Positions 16,658-27,060 of a stretch of 64,000 bases of DNA are shown here, one piece after another; position 1 is the first letter of the stretch; each line of letters opens with the position of its first letter. The notes under the pieces are model-generated. The model had not been told where the DNA came from. It was given only the letters and a program-made list of their open reading frames with translations, and ran no database searches. Position numbers and translations under genes: made by a program. Origin of the DNA: Nocardia sp. NBC_01730 (GTDB lineage: Bacteria > Actinomycetota > Actinomycetes > Mycobacteriales > Mycobacteriaceae); contig NZ_CP109162.1 of assembly GCF_035920445.1 (NCBI RefSeq), positions 3,162,001 to 3,226,000 on the forward strand, read 5' to 3'.

Positions 16658-17469
16658 TTCTGGTCTCCCGTCAGCATCGTCGACCGAGCGTAGGCCGCGA
16701 TGACCTGGTTCGACACGTCCTGGAAGATTCGCTTCTGCGATCTCGCGTCGCTGGACCACTGGCCGGGTAGGGAGGTCCAGGAGCGCGAGTTGTCCACTGG
16801 GCCGACGCTGATCGCCGCGAGATAGGGCGGCGACGTAGTCGACAGCCCGATGGCCGCCGCGCCACCTGCCATGGCCAGGTCCTTGTTCCAGGACGCGGCC
16901 GGTGTGTTCGGCACAGCGACCGGGTAGACCAGCGGCCCCGTGCCCGCGGACCAGTTGAACTCCTGGTTCACGGCGTCGGCGGCCTGGTAGGAGTCCACCA
17001 CCGCCACACCGAGAGTTGCGGCCATGGTCCCGCCCATGTCCACATAGGTCGCGCGCAGCGCGGTTTTGCACCCAGCGCCGGCCAGTTTCGCGGCAAAGTC
17101 CCGGCTGAAGGCCTCCGCGCAGCTAGTCTCGTTCGCGATGCTCTGCCGGGACCAGCCCTGCAGGTGGTCGCCGATCGAGATGTCGGTGAGATAGTCGGGG
17201 AAGATCTGATCGCTGGTCAGGTTGTGCCAGGCGACCGCGGCGAAGGCGTTGTTGGTCGTCACCTGCTGGCCGTTGATGATCGCCTTGACCATCACCCCGC
17301 AGCCGAGCAGTACGGGAAACACACCCAGAATCATTAACAGCAGCCCGCTGGTCTTGCCGCCCTTCGGCTTCCCAGCCGGGACCGGCGGTGTAGGCGGGTA
17401 GTACTGCGCAGGCGGCTCCTGCCGGTAGCCGGGGTACTGCGGAGGGGGATTGTGCACAGCTCTTCCCAT
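16654..17469 (-). CDS. Membrane-anchored protein coupled to the mycosin
   Basis: 271 residues from the ATG at 17469: a proline/tyrosine-rich cytoplasmic N-terminus, one membrane helix (GLLLMILGVFPVLLGCGVMV) and an extracytoplasmic domain of about 200 residues with two cysteines (ETSCAEAF, GAGCKTAL) that could form a disulphide. No family recognised. The 4-bp overlap with the protease gene implies coupled expression and a joint function. Confidence 0.65.
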   Translation of the reverse strand: MGRAVHNPPPQYPGYRQEPPAQYYPPTPPVPAGKPKGGKTSGLLLMILGVFPVLLGCGVMVKAIINGQQVTTNNAFAAVAWHNLTSDQIFPDYLTDISIGDHLQGWSRQSIANETSCAEAFSRDFAAKLAGAGCKTALRATYVDMGGTMAATLGVAVVDSYQAADAVNQEFNWSAGTGPLVYPVAVPNTPAASWNKDLAMAGGAAAIGLSTTSPPYLAAISVGPVDNSRSWTSLPGQWSSDARSQKRIFQDVSNQVIAAYARSTMLTGDQK

Positions 17470-17482
17470 CGGTGTTCTCAAT

Positions 17483-17608
17483 ATGCTGGTTGGCACCCGT
17501 ACCCACCCACTAGGGCTGTTGACGGGGACCTTTCCGCCGGAGGTGCTGGATCGGGTGGTTGTTGAGGGCGGCCGGGCCGCGACCCATGCCTCATTCAGCT
17601 GCCAGTGA
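17483..17608 (+). pseudogene. Possible IS4-family transposase N-terminal fragment
   Basis: A 41-codon frame (HPLGLLTGTFPPEVLDRVVV) resembles the N-terminus of IS4-family transposases, comparable to GELTQIVPFEMVDEVLG of the IS4 copy in this window. It ends after GGRAATHASFSCQ. Confidence 0.4.
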
Positions 17609-17686
17609 CCTGGCCCCGTGATCTCGGTCTGGATGGTGGTCAGATCAGGCTGGCCAGGCGACACGAGCGGCAAGCGGCTCACCTGG

Positions 17687-17989
17687 TCAGCACCCGGGGA
17701 CATCCTTCGGGGCAGCGACATTACCGCTGTAGATGTAGTTGCCAAGGGCGTCCTCGTACCACTTATTTCCGTGCTCGTTCATGACATAGCACTTGAAGAT
17801 AGCCTTGTCACCCTTGTTGAACTCGCTATACACTTTTTTCGCATTTGCGTAGGGTGCCACCTTGAACCATGACCCGTCCTTCGTTACCGGAACGCTGAAC
17901 TCGGCTGCCGTCGCGGACGGAGCAAGCACAGCACCGGCACCCAATGCAACCGAGAGGGCCGACAGGCCCGTCAGCAAGGTCTTCTTCAT
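17687..17989 (-). CDS. Small secreted protein
   Basis: 100 residues with a clear signal peptide (MKKTLLTGLSALSVALG, cleavage probably after ATAA), leaving a mature domain of about 70 residues with two Cys (IFKCYVMN and the terminal PGC) and a beta-rich pattern (KWYEDALGNYIYSG) reminiscent of small SH3-like or secreted Streptomyces/Nocardia proteins. No enzymatic motif. Monocistronic, with copy B of the leader repeat on its far side in the opposite orientation. Confidence 0.7.
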   Translation of the reverse strand: MKKTLLTGLSALSVALGAGAVLAPSATAAEFSVPVTKDGSWFKVAPYANAKKVYSEFNKGDKAIFKCYVMNEHGNKWYEDALGNYIYSGNVAAPKDVPGC

Positions 17990-18120
17990 ACGGAATCTCC
18001 ATTCTCGAATCTCCGGACCGCCCCGTCATGCATCGTGACGCTCACTCGGTCTTGATATCGGAATAGGCGACAAGACCGCAACTTCCTGATCCCAATCCCC
18101 ATAATCCGTAACCTTCCCTT

Positions 18121-18508
18121 AAGGCTCGGGACTGCTTGTAGGTAGTCGTCGTAGGTAGGCCCCTGAGCATGGGCCGATGTGTGGCACCTTCCGATCGCCC
18201 GAGACTTGTCATTGTCGGGTTGAGCGATTTCAGGGCCGGAAGGTTGGAAAAGGGTGCGACGTTTCCGAATTCGGCGGTGTGGTCTTTCGTCGGCTCACCA
18301 GCTGCTGCAGCGCTTCAGGTCGGGTATCTCGACTATCGTCCGGCAGTATCGGGTTGGGAAAGTTCCGCGCCGGGTTATGGCACAAAGACCATCGACAGCT
18401 ACCGAAAACGTTTGCCCATTTCAGCGAGTACTTCTGCCCGATCTGGCAGTTGCACTCCCCGTGCAGCCACCAGCAGGCTTGATCACGCCGATCACCGGCA
18501 CAAACGCC
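18121..18508 (+). repeat. Interspersed leader repeat, copy B
   Basis: About 388 bases nearly identical to copy A, ending 116 bases before the MFS transporter start. Upstream edge CTCGGGACTGCTTGTAGG resembles copy C. The MFS upstream DNA beyond the repeat is unrelated to that of the copy A gene. Confidence 0.8.
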
Positions 18509-18624
18509 TTTTCTTGTCAACGGCACGCGAACTTGGAATCATTGAGCAGCGACTCAGTCAGCACTGATAGCGCACTGCAATTACGGATCGCCCGCTCCGA
18601 ACATCTCGAGACCGTCGACACTCG

Positions 18625-19854
18625 ATGACACGCCTTGTGCGCGATCGCGTCACCTGGCTGCACTATGCGCAGCAAGGCGCTTTCGGATACTTCCAGTTCG
18701 GATTCGGCCCCTCCGTACTCCTCTTCAGGCAGGAGGCGGATGTAAGCCGTACTGTCGCCGGCCTATACGGACCGGCGCTGGCGGTCGGCGCAGTGATCGG
18801 CGGCGCACTGTTCCCGCACTTGACGCGGCGGTTGCCCCTGGCTGTCGTTCTGTCGATCGCCCTGGGCGGACTGGCCTCCGGCGTGGCCATGTTCTGCCTG
18901 GTGCCGTCGGTGGCCGGCACGCTTGTCGCTGCCACAGTCGCTATGACCTTCGGCATCCTCGTGCTCAGTGGAGTGTCGACCGGACTCTCCGACCACCACG
19001 GAACAACCTCCGGAGCAGCGATCAGCGAAGCCAACGCAGCCAGTGCCGGCATGGGGATCATCTCCCCCTTGCTCATCAACGTCGCGGTGGATGCCGGACT
19101 GAACTGGCGTGTCGGGATGAGCCTTTCGATCGTTCTCGCCGGTGTGCTCGCCGCGGCAACCACGCTGACCCACCGACAGTCGACTGCACAGATCCGCATA
19201 ATTCCCGATCAACGACATTCGGAGAGCGGGGGCTTGCCACCGCGATACTGGCTGGCGTGGACTTGCCTGCTGGCCACCATGTCCGTTGAGGCCGGCCTGA
19301 TGCTGTGGTCGCCTGAGCAACTCCGAGAGCACACCGGAATGGCTGCGGACACGGCTGCCATCGGAGTTTCCGCTGTACTCGGCGGCATGCTGGTCGGGCG
19401 GCTCGCGGGAGGGTGGGTGGTGGCGCGGGTCCTCACCGTACCGTCGATGTTCGCCGCACTGGCGATCGCGGCGGCGGGATTTGCCGTGTTCTGGTCCACG
19501 GCCGAACCCGAAGTCGCCATAGCCGGCCTCATCTGCTGTGGGTTTGGTATGTCGTTGCACTTCCCGCTCGGCGTGGCCCTCACCATGCGGACGTCGAATC
19601 AGCAACCCGAAGTCGCCATGTCCCGCAACTCCTACGGCATCGCATTCGGCTTGGGGGCCGCGCCTTTCCTCCTCGGCGCCCTCGCGGATCTGCTCGGGAT
19701 TCGTGCGGCATTCGGGTTGGTTCCCCTATGCCTGCTCGTCGCGGCCCTGTCGGTCGGACAACTGACGCGGCTGGAGCGACAGGACCAGCTCACGTCATGG
19801 CAGTGGCGTAGTTCGCCTGGCCGGTGTTGCCGTGCAGTCCGAGATAGGAGGTGA
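18625..19854 (+). CDS. MFS transporter
   Basis: 409-residue polytopic membrane protein with about 12 hydrophobic segments of the major facilitator type. It begins RDRVTWLHYAQQGAFGYFQF; the loop after helix 2 is FPHLTRRLPLAVVL; a central polar loop around residue 195 (IIPDQRHSESG) separates the two six-helix halves. The substrate is not inferable. From about codon 394 (SSPGRCCRAVRDRR) the reading enters SDR-gene debris on the opposite strand, so the native C-terminus has probably been replaced. Confidence 0.8.
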   Translation: MTRLVRDRVTWLHYAQQGAFGYFQFGFGPSVLLFRQEADVSRTVAGLYGPALAVGAVIGGALFPHLTRRLPLAVVLSIALGGLASGVAMFCLVPSVAGTLVAATVAMTFGILVLSGVSTGLSDHHGTTSGAAISEANAASAGMGIISPLLINVAVDAGLNWRVGMSLSIVLAGVLAAATTLTHRQSTAQIRIIPDQRHSESGGLPPRYWLAWTCLLATMSVEAGLMLWSPEQLREHTGMAADTAAIGVSAVLGGMLVGRLAGGWVVARVLTVPSMFAALAIAAAGFAVFWSTAEPEVAIAGLICCGFGMSLHFPLGVALTMRTSNQQPEVAMSRNSYGIAFGLGAAPFLLGALADLLGIRAAFGLVPLCLLVAALSVGQLTRLERQDQLTSWQWRSSPGRCCRAVRDRR

Positions 19855-20035
19855 CATTTACGACGCGGCCGAATCCTTATCCGGAAATGCGCGCGCGGGT
19901 GAGTCGGAACGTGCCGCCCGCATGAACGGCCAGAACGCGCTCCCAGTCGTCGGTCAGCTTCCAGAGCACTTTGTCACGGAGGATTCCAGCGTTGTCGACG
20001 ACAACGTCGATTCAGCCGGTGTCGCCAGAAGTACC
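19806..20035 (-). pseudogene. SDR (FabG-like) internal fragment
   Basis: The minus strand reads VDNAGILRDKVLWKLTDDW, then FGRVVNVTSYLGLHGNTGQA with a TGAATC-type break and an in-frame TAA between, i.e. the NAG motif and the catalytic Ser segment of short-chain dehydrogenases. Both ends are missing. Confidence 0.65.
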
Positions 20036-20299
20036 TGACCGCGCCGGGGACGGAAATTTCGCGAGAGGGTGCCGTTGGTAGTCCTGCAGCCCGGCCCCGA
20101 TCAGCTCCGCGAGCAGCGGGTGACCAAGCCGACCCGGTGGTGGTGTGCAGAATTCCGACCAGCTCAGCTGTGCTTCAGGCCGATGAACACGCCCCGGATC
20201 GTCGAGAGTACTGGACGGGGATTCTCCGGCAGGAAGCTCCCCGGATAGATTGCCTAGCAGAGTTTTTGGCGACCAGGCGATAGTGACTAGGTGTAGGGG

Positions 20300-20790
20300 G
20301 CTGGACATTGAGGAAATCTTCGGCCAGGATGCGCTGATAGCGCTCCACTTTCCCGTTGTGACGCTCCGTGTAGGGCTTGGTCTTCTGATGTCGGGTCCGA
20401 TTGCCGACGATGCGCGCGAAGTATCCTGATCGGTAACAGGCGCCGTTGTCTGTGACGATCCCGGTGGATGTGGTTGATGCCGTGGGCGGCAAACCACACC
20501 TTCGATCGGGTCAGGAACGCGGCGGCGGTGGCGCCCTTCTCATCGGCCAGGGGTTCGGTGTAAGCGAGCCGGGAGAACCCGTCGACGATGGAGTACAGGT
20601 AGACGTAGCCGCGCTTCGCGCCGCTGACTTCGCCCTGTCCGCGGCCTTGGCCTGATCGCTGTCGCGGCCGTGGATGCGCCAGCCGCCACCGTCGGGGACC
20701 GCCCGACCTTCTTGACGTCCAAGATCAGGTTGAACTCGCGCTACGCGGGTTGACTGCCTGATGCTCGCGATCAACGCGCCCGACACGTCA
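20300..20790 (-). pseudogene. IS481-family transposase remnant
   Basis: Broken frames carry IHGRDSDQAKA, SRLAYTEPL-like text and GIVTDNGACYRSGYFARIVG with KPYTERHNGKVERYQRILAE, which are the second Asp and the Glu of the IS481 DDE core. Several frameshifts. No intact ends identified. The 20040-20300 stretch beyond it holds nothing I recognise. Confidence 0.65.
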
Positions 20791-21022
20791 ATCCGCCACC
20801 GCTAGCGTCACGAACGTCCGACCCCGCAACAACTAGGGATCGTGTCGAGCTCAACATGAGCGCCCGTTGTTGTCGTTGCAGGAAGGCGGGGCCGAGGTGC
20901 CATCGTTCGTCGCAGAACCGGGACGTCGGCTCCAGCACGGATCCGGGGAGGAGTGGCCGCTGTGGCGGACGGTGCGGAACCAGAACATACGCTGCTCGCT
21001 CAGCGAATCTGACCAACAACAA

Positions 21023-24000
21023 CTACCGCTGGTCGGCATCCTCCAGTTCGAGTGCAGCCGGAGGATGTCGCTGCGGGTCGTCCAGCACCATTGTCAGGAA
21101 AGCGTGTGGAATCCTCGGCCAGCTGTCGTGCCACTGGCCTTCGCAGAGATCGTGTTCCAGGGCGCGGACCAGAGAGGTGATCCAGGGGCCTTCGTCGCGC
21201 AGTAGCCGGATCAGGCCGGTGTCGGCGCAGATCGCCACGACCGGCACGAGTGCCTTCTTGGCCTCAACGGTCTGTCCGGCCGCCGCAAGGCAGGACGCGA
21301 GCAGCAGTTGTGCCTGTAGTGCTGCTCGTGGTCGACGGGCGGCGTTGATGGAATTACGCAACTGCGTGGCGCGTGCGCAGGCGGTGGCGGTCTGGCTGGT
21401 GGTTCGGTCGCGGAGCAGCGTGCGGATTACGGAATCCTCGTTCAGCTCGGCGGTCTGGATCGCGATACCGTTTTCACCCATTGCCGGTACTTCGAGGGCC
21501 GAGGTTACGGTCGTGAGGCCGAGGCGGACCTGCTCGTTGGTGATGCGAGCGGCGAGTCGCGGCAGGGCAAGCGTCTGGGCGATCTGGGCACCTTCGTCCA
21601 GGCATCGCGCCGCGGCATCGAGATCGCCGCGCAGCGCCTTGATCCGGGCATCGATCGTATAGGTGGCCATCATGAAGTCCACCGTGCCGCCTTCGATGCC
21701 GAGCTCGCTGATCTCGTCCAGCAGTTGCTCGGCCGCGTCGAGCTGATCGCGTTCGTAGAGCAGCTCGCAGAGCAGTGCACCACCGTATCGCGCCACATAT
21801 GACTGGTTGCTGGAGGATCCAGTGGCAGGCTGGCGGGCCTTACGGAAGTTTTGCTCGGCGGCCGAGACGTCGAGCTGTTCCCAGGCCGCGATGCCTACCA
21901 CGGCGTGGCTGTTCATTCCGCTGATCTGCTGCTCGTAAGGCGCGGCCCAGTCATGCCACGTACTTACTTGATCGAACTCGAAACGGGATAAGGCCAGAAA
22001 CCCTCCGACGTTTGCCAAAACACTCAGTGCCCACGGACTCAGTGTGTCGGTTCGGAACACACAATCGGCCACCACGGAGTCCAAGCCCTCGAGACGGTCG
22101 CTCATTGCGCACGCGGCGCTTTCGATGAGGGCCGCCTCGGCGGCGAGATCGGAGTCGAACCCCTCGAGAGATGTGCGCGCGAGCCGCAGTGCTGTATACA
22201 GCTCGGCGGGCTGGCGCAGCATCATGTATGCCCAGGAGAGCGCGATTTGCAGTCGAGGACGGGTCGCGACGAGGGACGAGGGAAGTTTCGCGACCAGACC
22301 GATCAGCGTCGCGGATTGGGCATGCGCAAGGTGGTCCATCGCCCGTTCCTCGACGAGATCCACTGCGTGTTCTTCGTCGCCGCAGGCGAGGGCGTGATCG
22401 ACGGCCTCGCTGAGCATACCGTTGTCGCCGAACCAGGTGGCGGCGGTGCGGTGCAGTTCGTCAACCCGCTCGGGGTGGTCACGGGAGAGCCGCTGGCGGA
22501 GGAATTGCACGAACAAGTGGTGGTAGCGGAACCATTCGCCGTCGTCGTCGATACGGCGCAGGAACAGATTTTGCCGCTCGATATTCTCCAGCAGCGCCTG
22601 CCCGTGCCGCTTCCCGGTCAACGCTGTAGCCAGGTTGCCGCAGAGCCGTTCGGGGAGTGATGTTTTCAGGAGGAAGTCCAGCAGTGGTGGATCCACGGTG
22701 TCGAGCACGTTCTCGGCGAGGTATTCGGCGATGGCGTGATGACGTCCAGACATGTGGCTGATCAAGGTCGCGGGATCGTGGTGCCCGCGCAGCGACAGCA
22801 AGGAGAGTTGCAGTGCCGCGATCCACCCTTCGGTACTGTCCCGGAGTTCGGTAACCTCGCCGTCGCCCAAGGTGAGACCACCCAACTCGACCAGGAACGA
22901 ACTCGCTTCGGGAGCGTTGAAACGCAAGGCGGTGGAGTCTATTTCGACAAGTTCGTTGTGAACCCGCATGGTGGCCAGCGGTAGTCCTTCTGCTGATCTG
23001 CTGGTAACAATGATCTGCAGATGGTGACAGCCGTTCTCCAGCAGGAATCGCAGGGCGGCAGTGGCGGCGGGATCGGTGATCCGATGCCAATCGTCGATGA
23101 CTACCGCGACTCGTTCGTGGTGCTCGTGGATGTCGTTGATCAGCGTGGTGAGCACATAGCGGATGGCCTCCGAACCTTGCTCTTCGAGTATCCGGCCCAG
23201 TTGGGGTGCCAAGGTCGGGCGTGCCCGGTGGATCGCGTCGATCAGGTGTGAGAGGAACCAGACAGCGTTGTTGTCGTCGTGGTCGGTGTTCAGCCACGCG
23301 ACCGCCACCTGCTGCTCCTCGGCAAGGTAGCTGGCCCATTGCGCGGCCAGTGTGCTCTTGCCGAACCCGGCGGGAGCGTGGATGACAGTCAGTCGCGGCC
23401 GGTGAGCACTCCGCAATCGGTCGATCAGTCGGCCGCGATGCACCAGCGCCCGGTCCGACATGGCCGGGCGGAACCTGGTCTCGGGGGTGGATGGCGTCGT
23501 CGTCCGCCGAAATGACGGTGACCGGCCGGTAGGAACCGATCGCGGTGTGTCGATGTTCTCCACAGACGACGTCAGGTCGCCGTGGTCGTCGGTGGGCACC
23601 GTTATGTCCTGCACCGGCATACCGTGAGCCCCCTGGATATCGCGCAGCAACTCACCGAACTCGGCGGCAGAGGTCGGCCGGTCCGCCGGTTCGTGCGACA
23701 TGCCTGCCTCGAGGGCGGCGCAGAGGTCCTCAGGGATGCCGTCGGGCCGCAGGTCCGGCAGCGGCTCGGCGGCGATCCGCAGGAATTGTGCGACCACCTG
23801 CTCGCCGGAGCGGCGTTCGAACGCGGCGTGCCCGGTGATCATGCAGAACAAGGTGGCACCGAGTCCGTACAGGTCGGAAGCTACCGACAGGCCGCCGGAT
23901 CGCAGCACCTCAGGGGCGGTGAACGCGGGTGAACCCGTGATCACACCGGTGGTGGTCTCGAAACCGCCTTCGATGCGGGCGATCCCGAAGTCGGTGAGCT

Positions 24001-24496
24001 GTGGCTCGCCATAGTCGGTGAGCAGCACGTTGCCCGGCTTGATATCACGGTGCAGAATCCCGGCGCGATGTGCCGTCTCGAGGGCGCCGGCCAATTTGAT
24101 CGTGACCCGGATCGCGTCGTCGAGCGGCAGGCGTCCCTCGTGGCGAATGCGGTTCTCCAGCGAGCCGCGGGAGTGATACGGCATCACTAGATACGGGCGT
24201 CCGCTACGGGTGGTACCGACCTGCAGGATAGGCACGATATGGGGATGACCCGACAGTGCCCCCATCACCTGCTGCTCGCGCAGGAATCGTTCGACGTTGT
24301 CCGGCTCCAGAGCCGCCGTGGCAAGCAGGACCTTGACCGCGACGCTACGGTTCAGCGCCCGCTGCTTACAGCAGTAGACCACACCGAAACCACCCCGGCC
24401 GACTTCCCATGGGCCAGTGAGGCCCGTGCCCTCCAGATCCATATCGATATCCGGAGGCCGGTCACTCTGCGTCACGAATGGGTCCTGGTCGGCCAT
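21023..24496 (-). CDS. pknK: PknK-like Ser/Thr kinase with MalT-like regulator
   Basis: 1157 residues, close to mycobacterial PknK (about 1110). Kinase domain about 20-285: VGRGGFGVVYCCK loop, VAVKVLL lysine, ILHRDIKPGNVLL catalytic loop, LTDFGIAR. Then a MalT-like AAA/STAND ATPase (HAPAGFGKSTLAAQW P-loop about residue 375, VAVVIDDWHRI Walker B) and about 500 residues of TPR-like helices. No C-terminal LuxR helix-turn-helix was seen. Known PknK couples growth-phase signals to transcriptional regulators and translation. It stands alone, flanked by IS481 debris and a gene-poor gap. Confidence 0.88.
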   Translation of the reverse strand: MADQDPFVTQSDRPPDIDMDLEGTGLTGPWEVGRGGFGVVYCCKQRALNRSVAVKVLLATAALEPDNVERFLREQQVMGALSGHPHIVPILQVGTTRSGRPYLVMPYHSRGSLENRIRHEGRLPLDDAIRVTIKLAGALETAHRAGILHRDIKPGNVLLTDYGEPQLTDFGIARIEGGFETTTGVITGSPAFTAPEVLRSGGLSVASDLYGLGATLFCMITGHAAFERRSGEQVVAQFLRIAAEPLPDLRPDGIPEDLCAALEAGMSHEPADRPTSAAEFGELLRDIQGAHGMPVQDITVPTDDHGDLTSSVENIDTPRSVPTGRSPSFRRTTTPSTPETRFRPAMSDRALVHRGRLIDRLRSAHRPRLTVIHAPAGFGKSTLAAQWASYLAEEQQVAVAWLNTDHDDNNAVWFLSHLIDAIHRARPTLAPQLGRILEEQGSEAIRYVLTTLINDIHEHHERVAVVIDDWHRITDPAATAALRFLLENGCHHLQIIVTSRSAEGLPLATMRVHNELVEIDSTALRFNAPEASSFLVELGGLTLGDGEVTELRDSTEGWIAALQLSLLSLRGHHDPATLISHMSGRHHAIAEYLAENVLDTVDPPLLDFLLKTSLPERLCGNLATALTGKRHGQALLENIERQNLFLRRIDDDGEWFRYHHLFVQFLRQRLSRDHPERVDELHRTAATWFGDNGMLSEAVDHALACGDEEHAVDLVEERAMDHLAHAQSATLIGLVAKLPSSLVATRPRLQIALSWAYMMLRQPAELYTALRLARTSLEGFDSDLAAEAALIESAACAMSDRLEGLDSVVADCVFRTDTLSPWALSVLANVGGFLALSRFEFDQVSTWHDWAAPYEQQISGMNSHAVVGIAAWEQLDVSAAEQNFRKARQPATGSSSNQSYVARYGGALLCELLYERDQLDAAEQLLDEISELGIEGGTVDFMMATYTIDARIKALRGDLDAAARCLDEGAQIAQTLALPRLAARITNEQVRLGLTTVTSALEVPAMGENGIAIQTAELNEDSVIRTLLRDRTTSQTATACARATQLRNSINAARRPRAALQAQLLLASCLAAAGQTVEAKKALVPVVAICADTGLIRLLRDEGPWITSLVRALEHDLCEGQWHDSWPRIPHAFLTMVLDDPQRHPPAALELEDADQR

Positions 24497-25355
24497 CGGC
24501 TTGTCTGTGTTAGGCGCCGCAGTGCTGCCGCGCTGCCTTCCCAGTTTATGCCTGGCGAACCATCGAACCAGTGCGAATCGGGTTCCGGAGGAACTGTCGC
24601 TATGGCTTCAGTTCGATGAGCGCTTCATCCAGGTGGCGCGCGACGGTCCGGGTCGCGCCCGTACGCGCGAGGACGCCGAAATCGAGGCGCCGATTGTAGG
24701 ACATGGCAGTGATGTCGTACCGCGGAATCCGTGGTAGCAGGCCACCGCTCCTGGTTCTCCATATCCGGGCCTTCCCCGCGACAACCACCTCGAACCGGTG
24801 AGTACACCGCGGGACTGGCTTGCTGAGCAGGGCAGCGAACTGATCGAGGCGTGGGCGGGCACCGGACGCGACCCAGGCCGCCCATGGGCAAGGCCTGTTC
24901 GGCGACGACCACGGTGTCCTGCCTTACCAGCGGGTTTCGATAAGGGGGATCTGGGTGCCTACAGGGATGGCCCGTAGGGCCGCGAACCGCGATGAAGAAG
25001 ATGGTGTGCTGTCGCATCTGCAGCAAACCGGCTCAGGGGTTGTTGGCATTCTTTTCGTGTGTCGCATGTTCTAGCCTGATCGTGCCGGCACCGTCGTGCC
25101 GACTGTTGCGGCAAGAGCAGGCCGCTAGTTCATGATCAAGATTCACTATGCCCGCAGGCAAGGACCGAGCGCGCCGATACAGCGGTAAGGCGCGTCAATC
25201 TTCACCGAGCTGCTCGACGCGGAGCTGGTCGGCTTCCCTGATAGCCGGCGACCGTCCGGTCTTCCCTACAGGAACGTTACGAAATTCGCCGAATCGATTC
25301 GAATTCGTGAGACCGGCAGCATGCTGACTCACATCGATATTTGTTGGGAGTTTCT
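24497..25355. other. Gene-poor gap between pknK-like and P450 genes
   Basis: About 860 bases. Short frames exist on both strands, but none has a credible start, motif or composition. GTTTCGATAAGGG and several short dyads were seen but nothing diagnostic. The promoters of the two divergent genes must lie at its ends. Confidence 0.4.
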
Positions 25356-26720
25356 ATGCATGCTTCTCCGATTGCTGTTGCCCCCGGTGCAATTCCGGTG
25401 CTGGGACATGCGTTGCGGCTCCGCGACGACCCGTTAGGGTTTTTCGAGTCCTTGCGTCCGCTCGGTGACGTCGTGCTGATCAAGCTCGGGCCACAACGCG
25501 CCTACGTTCTCAATTCCGCCGAGCTGGTCCGCGAATTGCTCGTCGCGAAGCCCCGTCAGTTCGACAAGGGCACACAAATCGACAATGCACGCGAGCTGCT
25601 GGGCTACGGCCTGATCAGCTCCGAGGGAGACATGCATCGGCGGCACCGGTTGCTGATGCAGCCAGCGTTCCGCCGTGACCGAATCGCGGAGTATGCCCAG
25701 GTCATGCGCGAACAGATCGTCGAGCACACCGCCGACTGGCATACCGGCCGAGTTATCGACGTGCGCGTCGCGATGACAACGCTGACGCTCTCGGTAGCCG
25801 CCAAGACGCTGATCTCCTCCGAACTGGGTAACGATCTGGTGGCCGAGATGCTGCACAGCATGCCCCGCATTCTCGACCTGACTTACCAGCGGATGACCAC
25901 TCCGCTGCCGGTATTGAACAAACTCCCACTCAACCGCAACCGGGAATACGCGGCACGCTTGGCACGACTGCACCCGATGATCGACAAGGTCGTCGCCGAC
26001 TACCGCAGCAGCAACGACCGCAAGCCAGATCTGTTGGGCATGCTGCTGGAGGCGCGGGACGCGGAAACCGGAAGTGTGCTGTCTGATCGGGAGCTTCATG
26101 ACCAGATCACCGCGATCCTGATGGCCGGGTCCGAAACCACAGCGGCCGCCCTGTCCTGGGTGTTCCATGTGTTGACCGAACATCCGGATATCGAGGCCCG
26201 ACTGCACGCCGAAGTCGACCGGGTACTCGAGGGCAGGTCGGCCGAGTACGCCGATGTCCGGCAGCTGACCTACACCGCCCAGGTGATCAATGAGGCCCTG
26301 CGGTGTTACCCGCCGGCCTGGCTTGCCACCCGACGCGCCACCGAGGACGTGGACCTCAAAGGCCTGCACGTTCCTGCGGGCACTACCGTAGCGTTCAGTG
26401 CCTATGTCGTGCAACGGGATCCGCGACTGTTCAGCGAAGCGGAGAAATTCGATCCGGACCGTTGGTCACCGGAGCGGGCCGGTGAGATCCACCGGGATGC
26501 GATCGTGCAATTCGGTGGCGGGCCGCGTAAGTGCATCGGTGACGTCTTCGCGGTTGTCGAGGCCACGCTGGCCCTTGCGACGATCGCCGGGCAGTGGCGC
26601 CTGCGTGTCACACCCGGCGCCAGGATGGAGAAGGTCGCCGGGTCCACATTCACCCCGCGCGACCTGATGCTGACCGTAGAGCAGCGGCAGCCTGTCCCGC
26701 GGCCGGCGCCGATAAGCTGA
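25356..26720 (+). CDS. Cytochrome P450
   Basis: 454-residue soluble P450 monooxygenase. The ATG at 25356 follows GGGAG. I-helix oxygen-activation motif AGSETTAAALSW, ExxR in NEALRCYP, and the heme-Cys loop FGGGPRKCIGDVF are all intact. The sequence (RHRLLMQPAFRRDRI, TTPLPVLNKLPLN) resembles the terpene/fatty-acid-type bacterial P450s such as pentalenene oxygenase. No ferredoxin or terpene cyclase is nearby, so redox partner and substrate are unknown. Confidence 0.9.
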   Translation: MHASPIAVAPGAIPVLGHALRLRDDPLGFFESLRPLGDVVLIKLGPQRAYVLNSAELVRELLVAKPRQFDKGTQIDNARELLGYGLISSEGDMHRRHRLLMQPAFRRDRIAEYAQVMREQIVEHTADWHTGRVIDVRVAMTTLTLSVAAKTLISSELGNDLVAEMLHSMPRILDLTYQRMTTPLPVLNKLPLNRNREYAARLARLHPMIDKVVADYRSSNDRKPDLLGMLLEARDAETGSVLSDRELHDQITAILMAGSETTAAALSWVFHVLTEHPDIEARLHAEVDRVLEGRSAEYADVRQLTYTAQVINEALRCYPPAWLATRRATEDVDLKGLHVPAGTTVAFSAYVVQRDPRLFSEAEKFDPDRWSPERAGEIHRDAIVQFGGGPRKCIGDVFAVVEATLALATIAGQWRLRVTPGARMEKVAGSTFTPRDLMLTVEQRQPVPRPAPIS

Positions 26721-26852
26721 TCCGATTGGTGTAGAGCGGGTTGCGGCGCAGACCGAGGTGCGGACCCTGCCGGACGCCTGCGGCCGGCGGACGTCGACGG
26801 AGGCTGCGTAGTCGTTGTGCGAACTGAGCTTCCCGCTGTGCCGAAGAGCGCA

Positions 26853-27060
26853 TTATCCGGTTCCGGCTGGAACCTGCTGATAGTAGTTTGCCTCGTATTC
26901 GTCGAGTGATAGCAAGCCCAGCTTCTGCTGATCCGTTGGGTTGTACCAGCCGTCGATGTAGGTGAACAACGCGTTCTCAGCGTCTTCCTTTGTGCGCCAA
27001 CTATTTCGGGACACCAGCTCGGTCTTGAGCGTGGAAAAGAACTTCTCCATCAACGCGTTG
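26853..27060 (-). pseudogene. IS3 orfB C-terminal remnant cut by a group II intron
   Basis: NALMEKFFSTLKTELVSRN through LLSLDEYEANYYQQVPAGTG to a stop at 26853. A different member of the same IS3 group from the remnants at 4260 and 12173 (several substitutions). Similarity stops at CAACGCGTTG, position 27060, where GTGTG of the intron begins. Confidence 0.8.

Noticed and set aside
20771..21022. Open frame between the IS481 remnant and the kinase gene
   Set aside because: No motif, poor start, and likely debris.
24497..25355. Several 60-130 codon frames in the gap before the P450
   Set aside because: No credible start, motif or protein-like composition.
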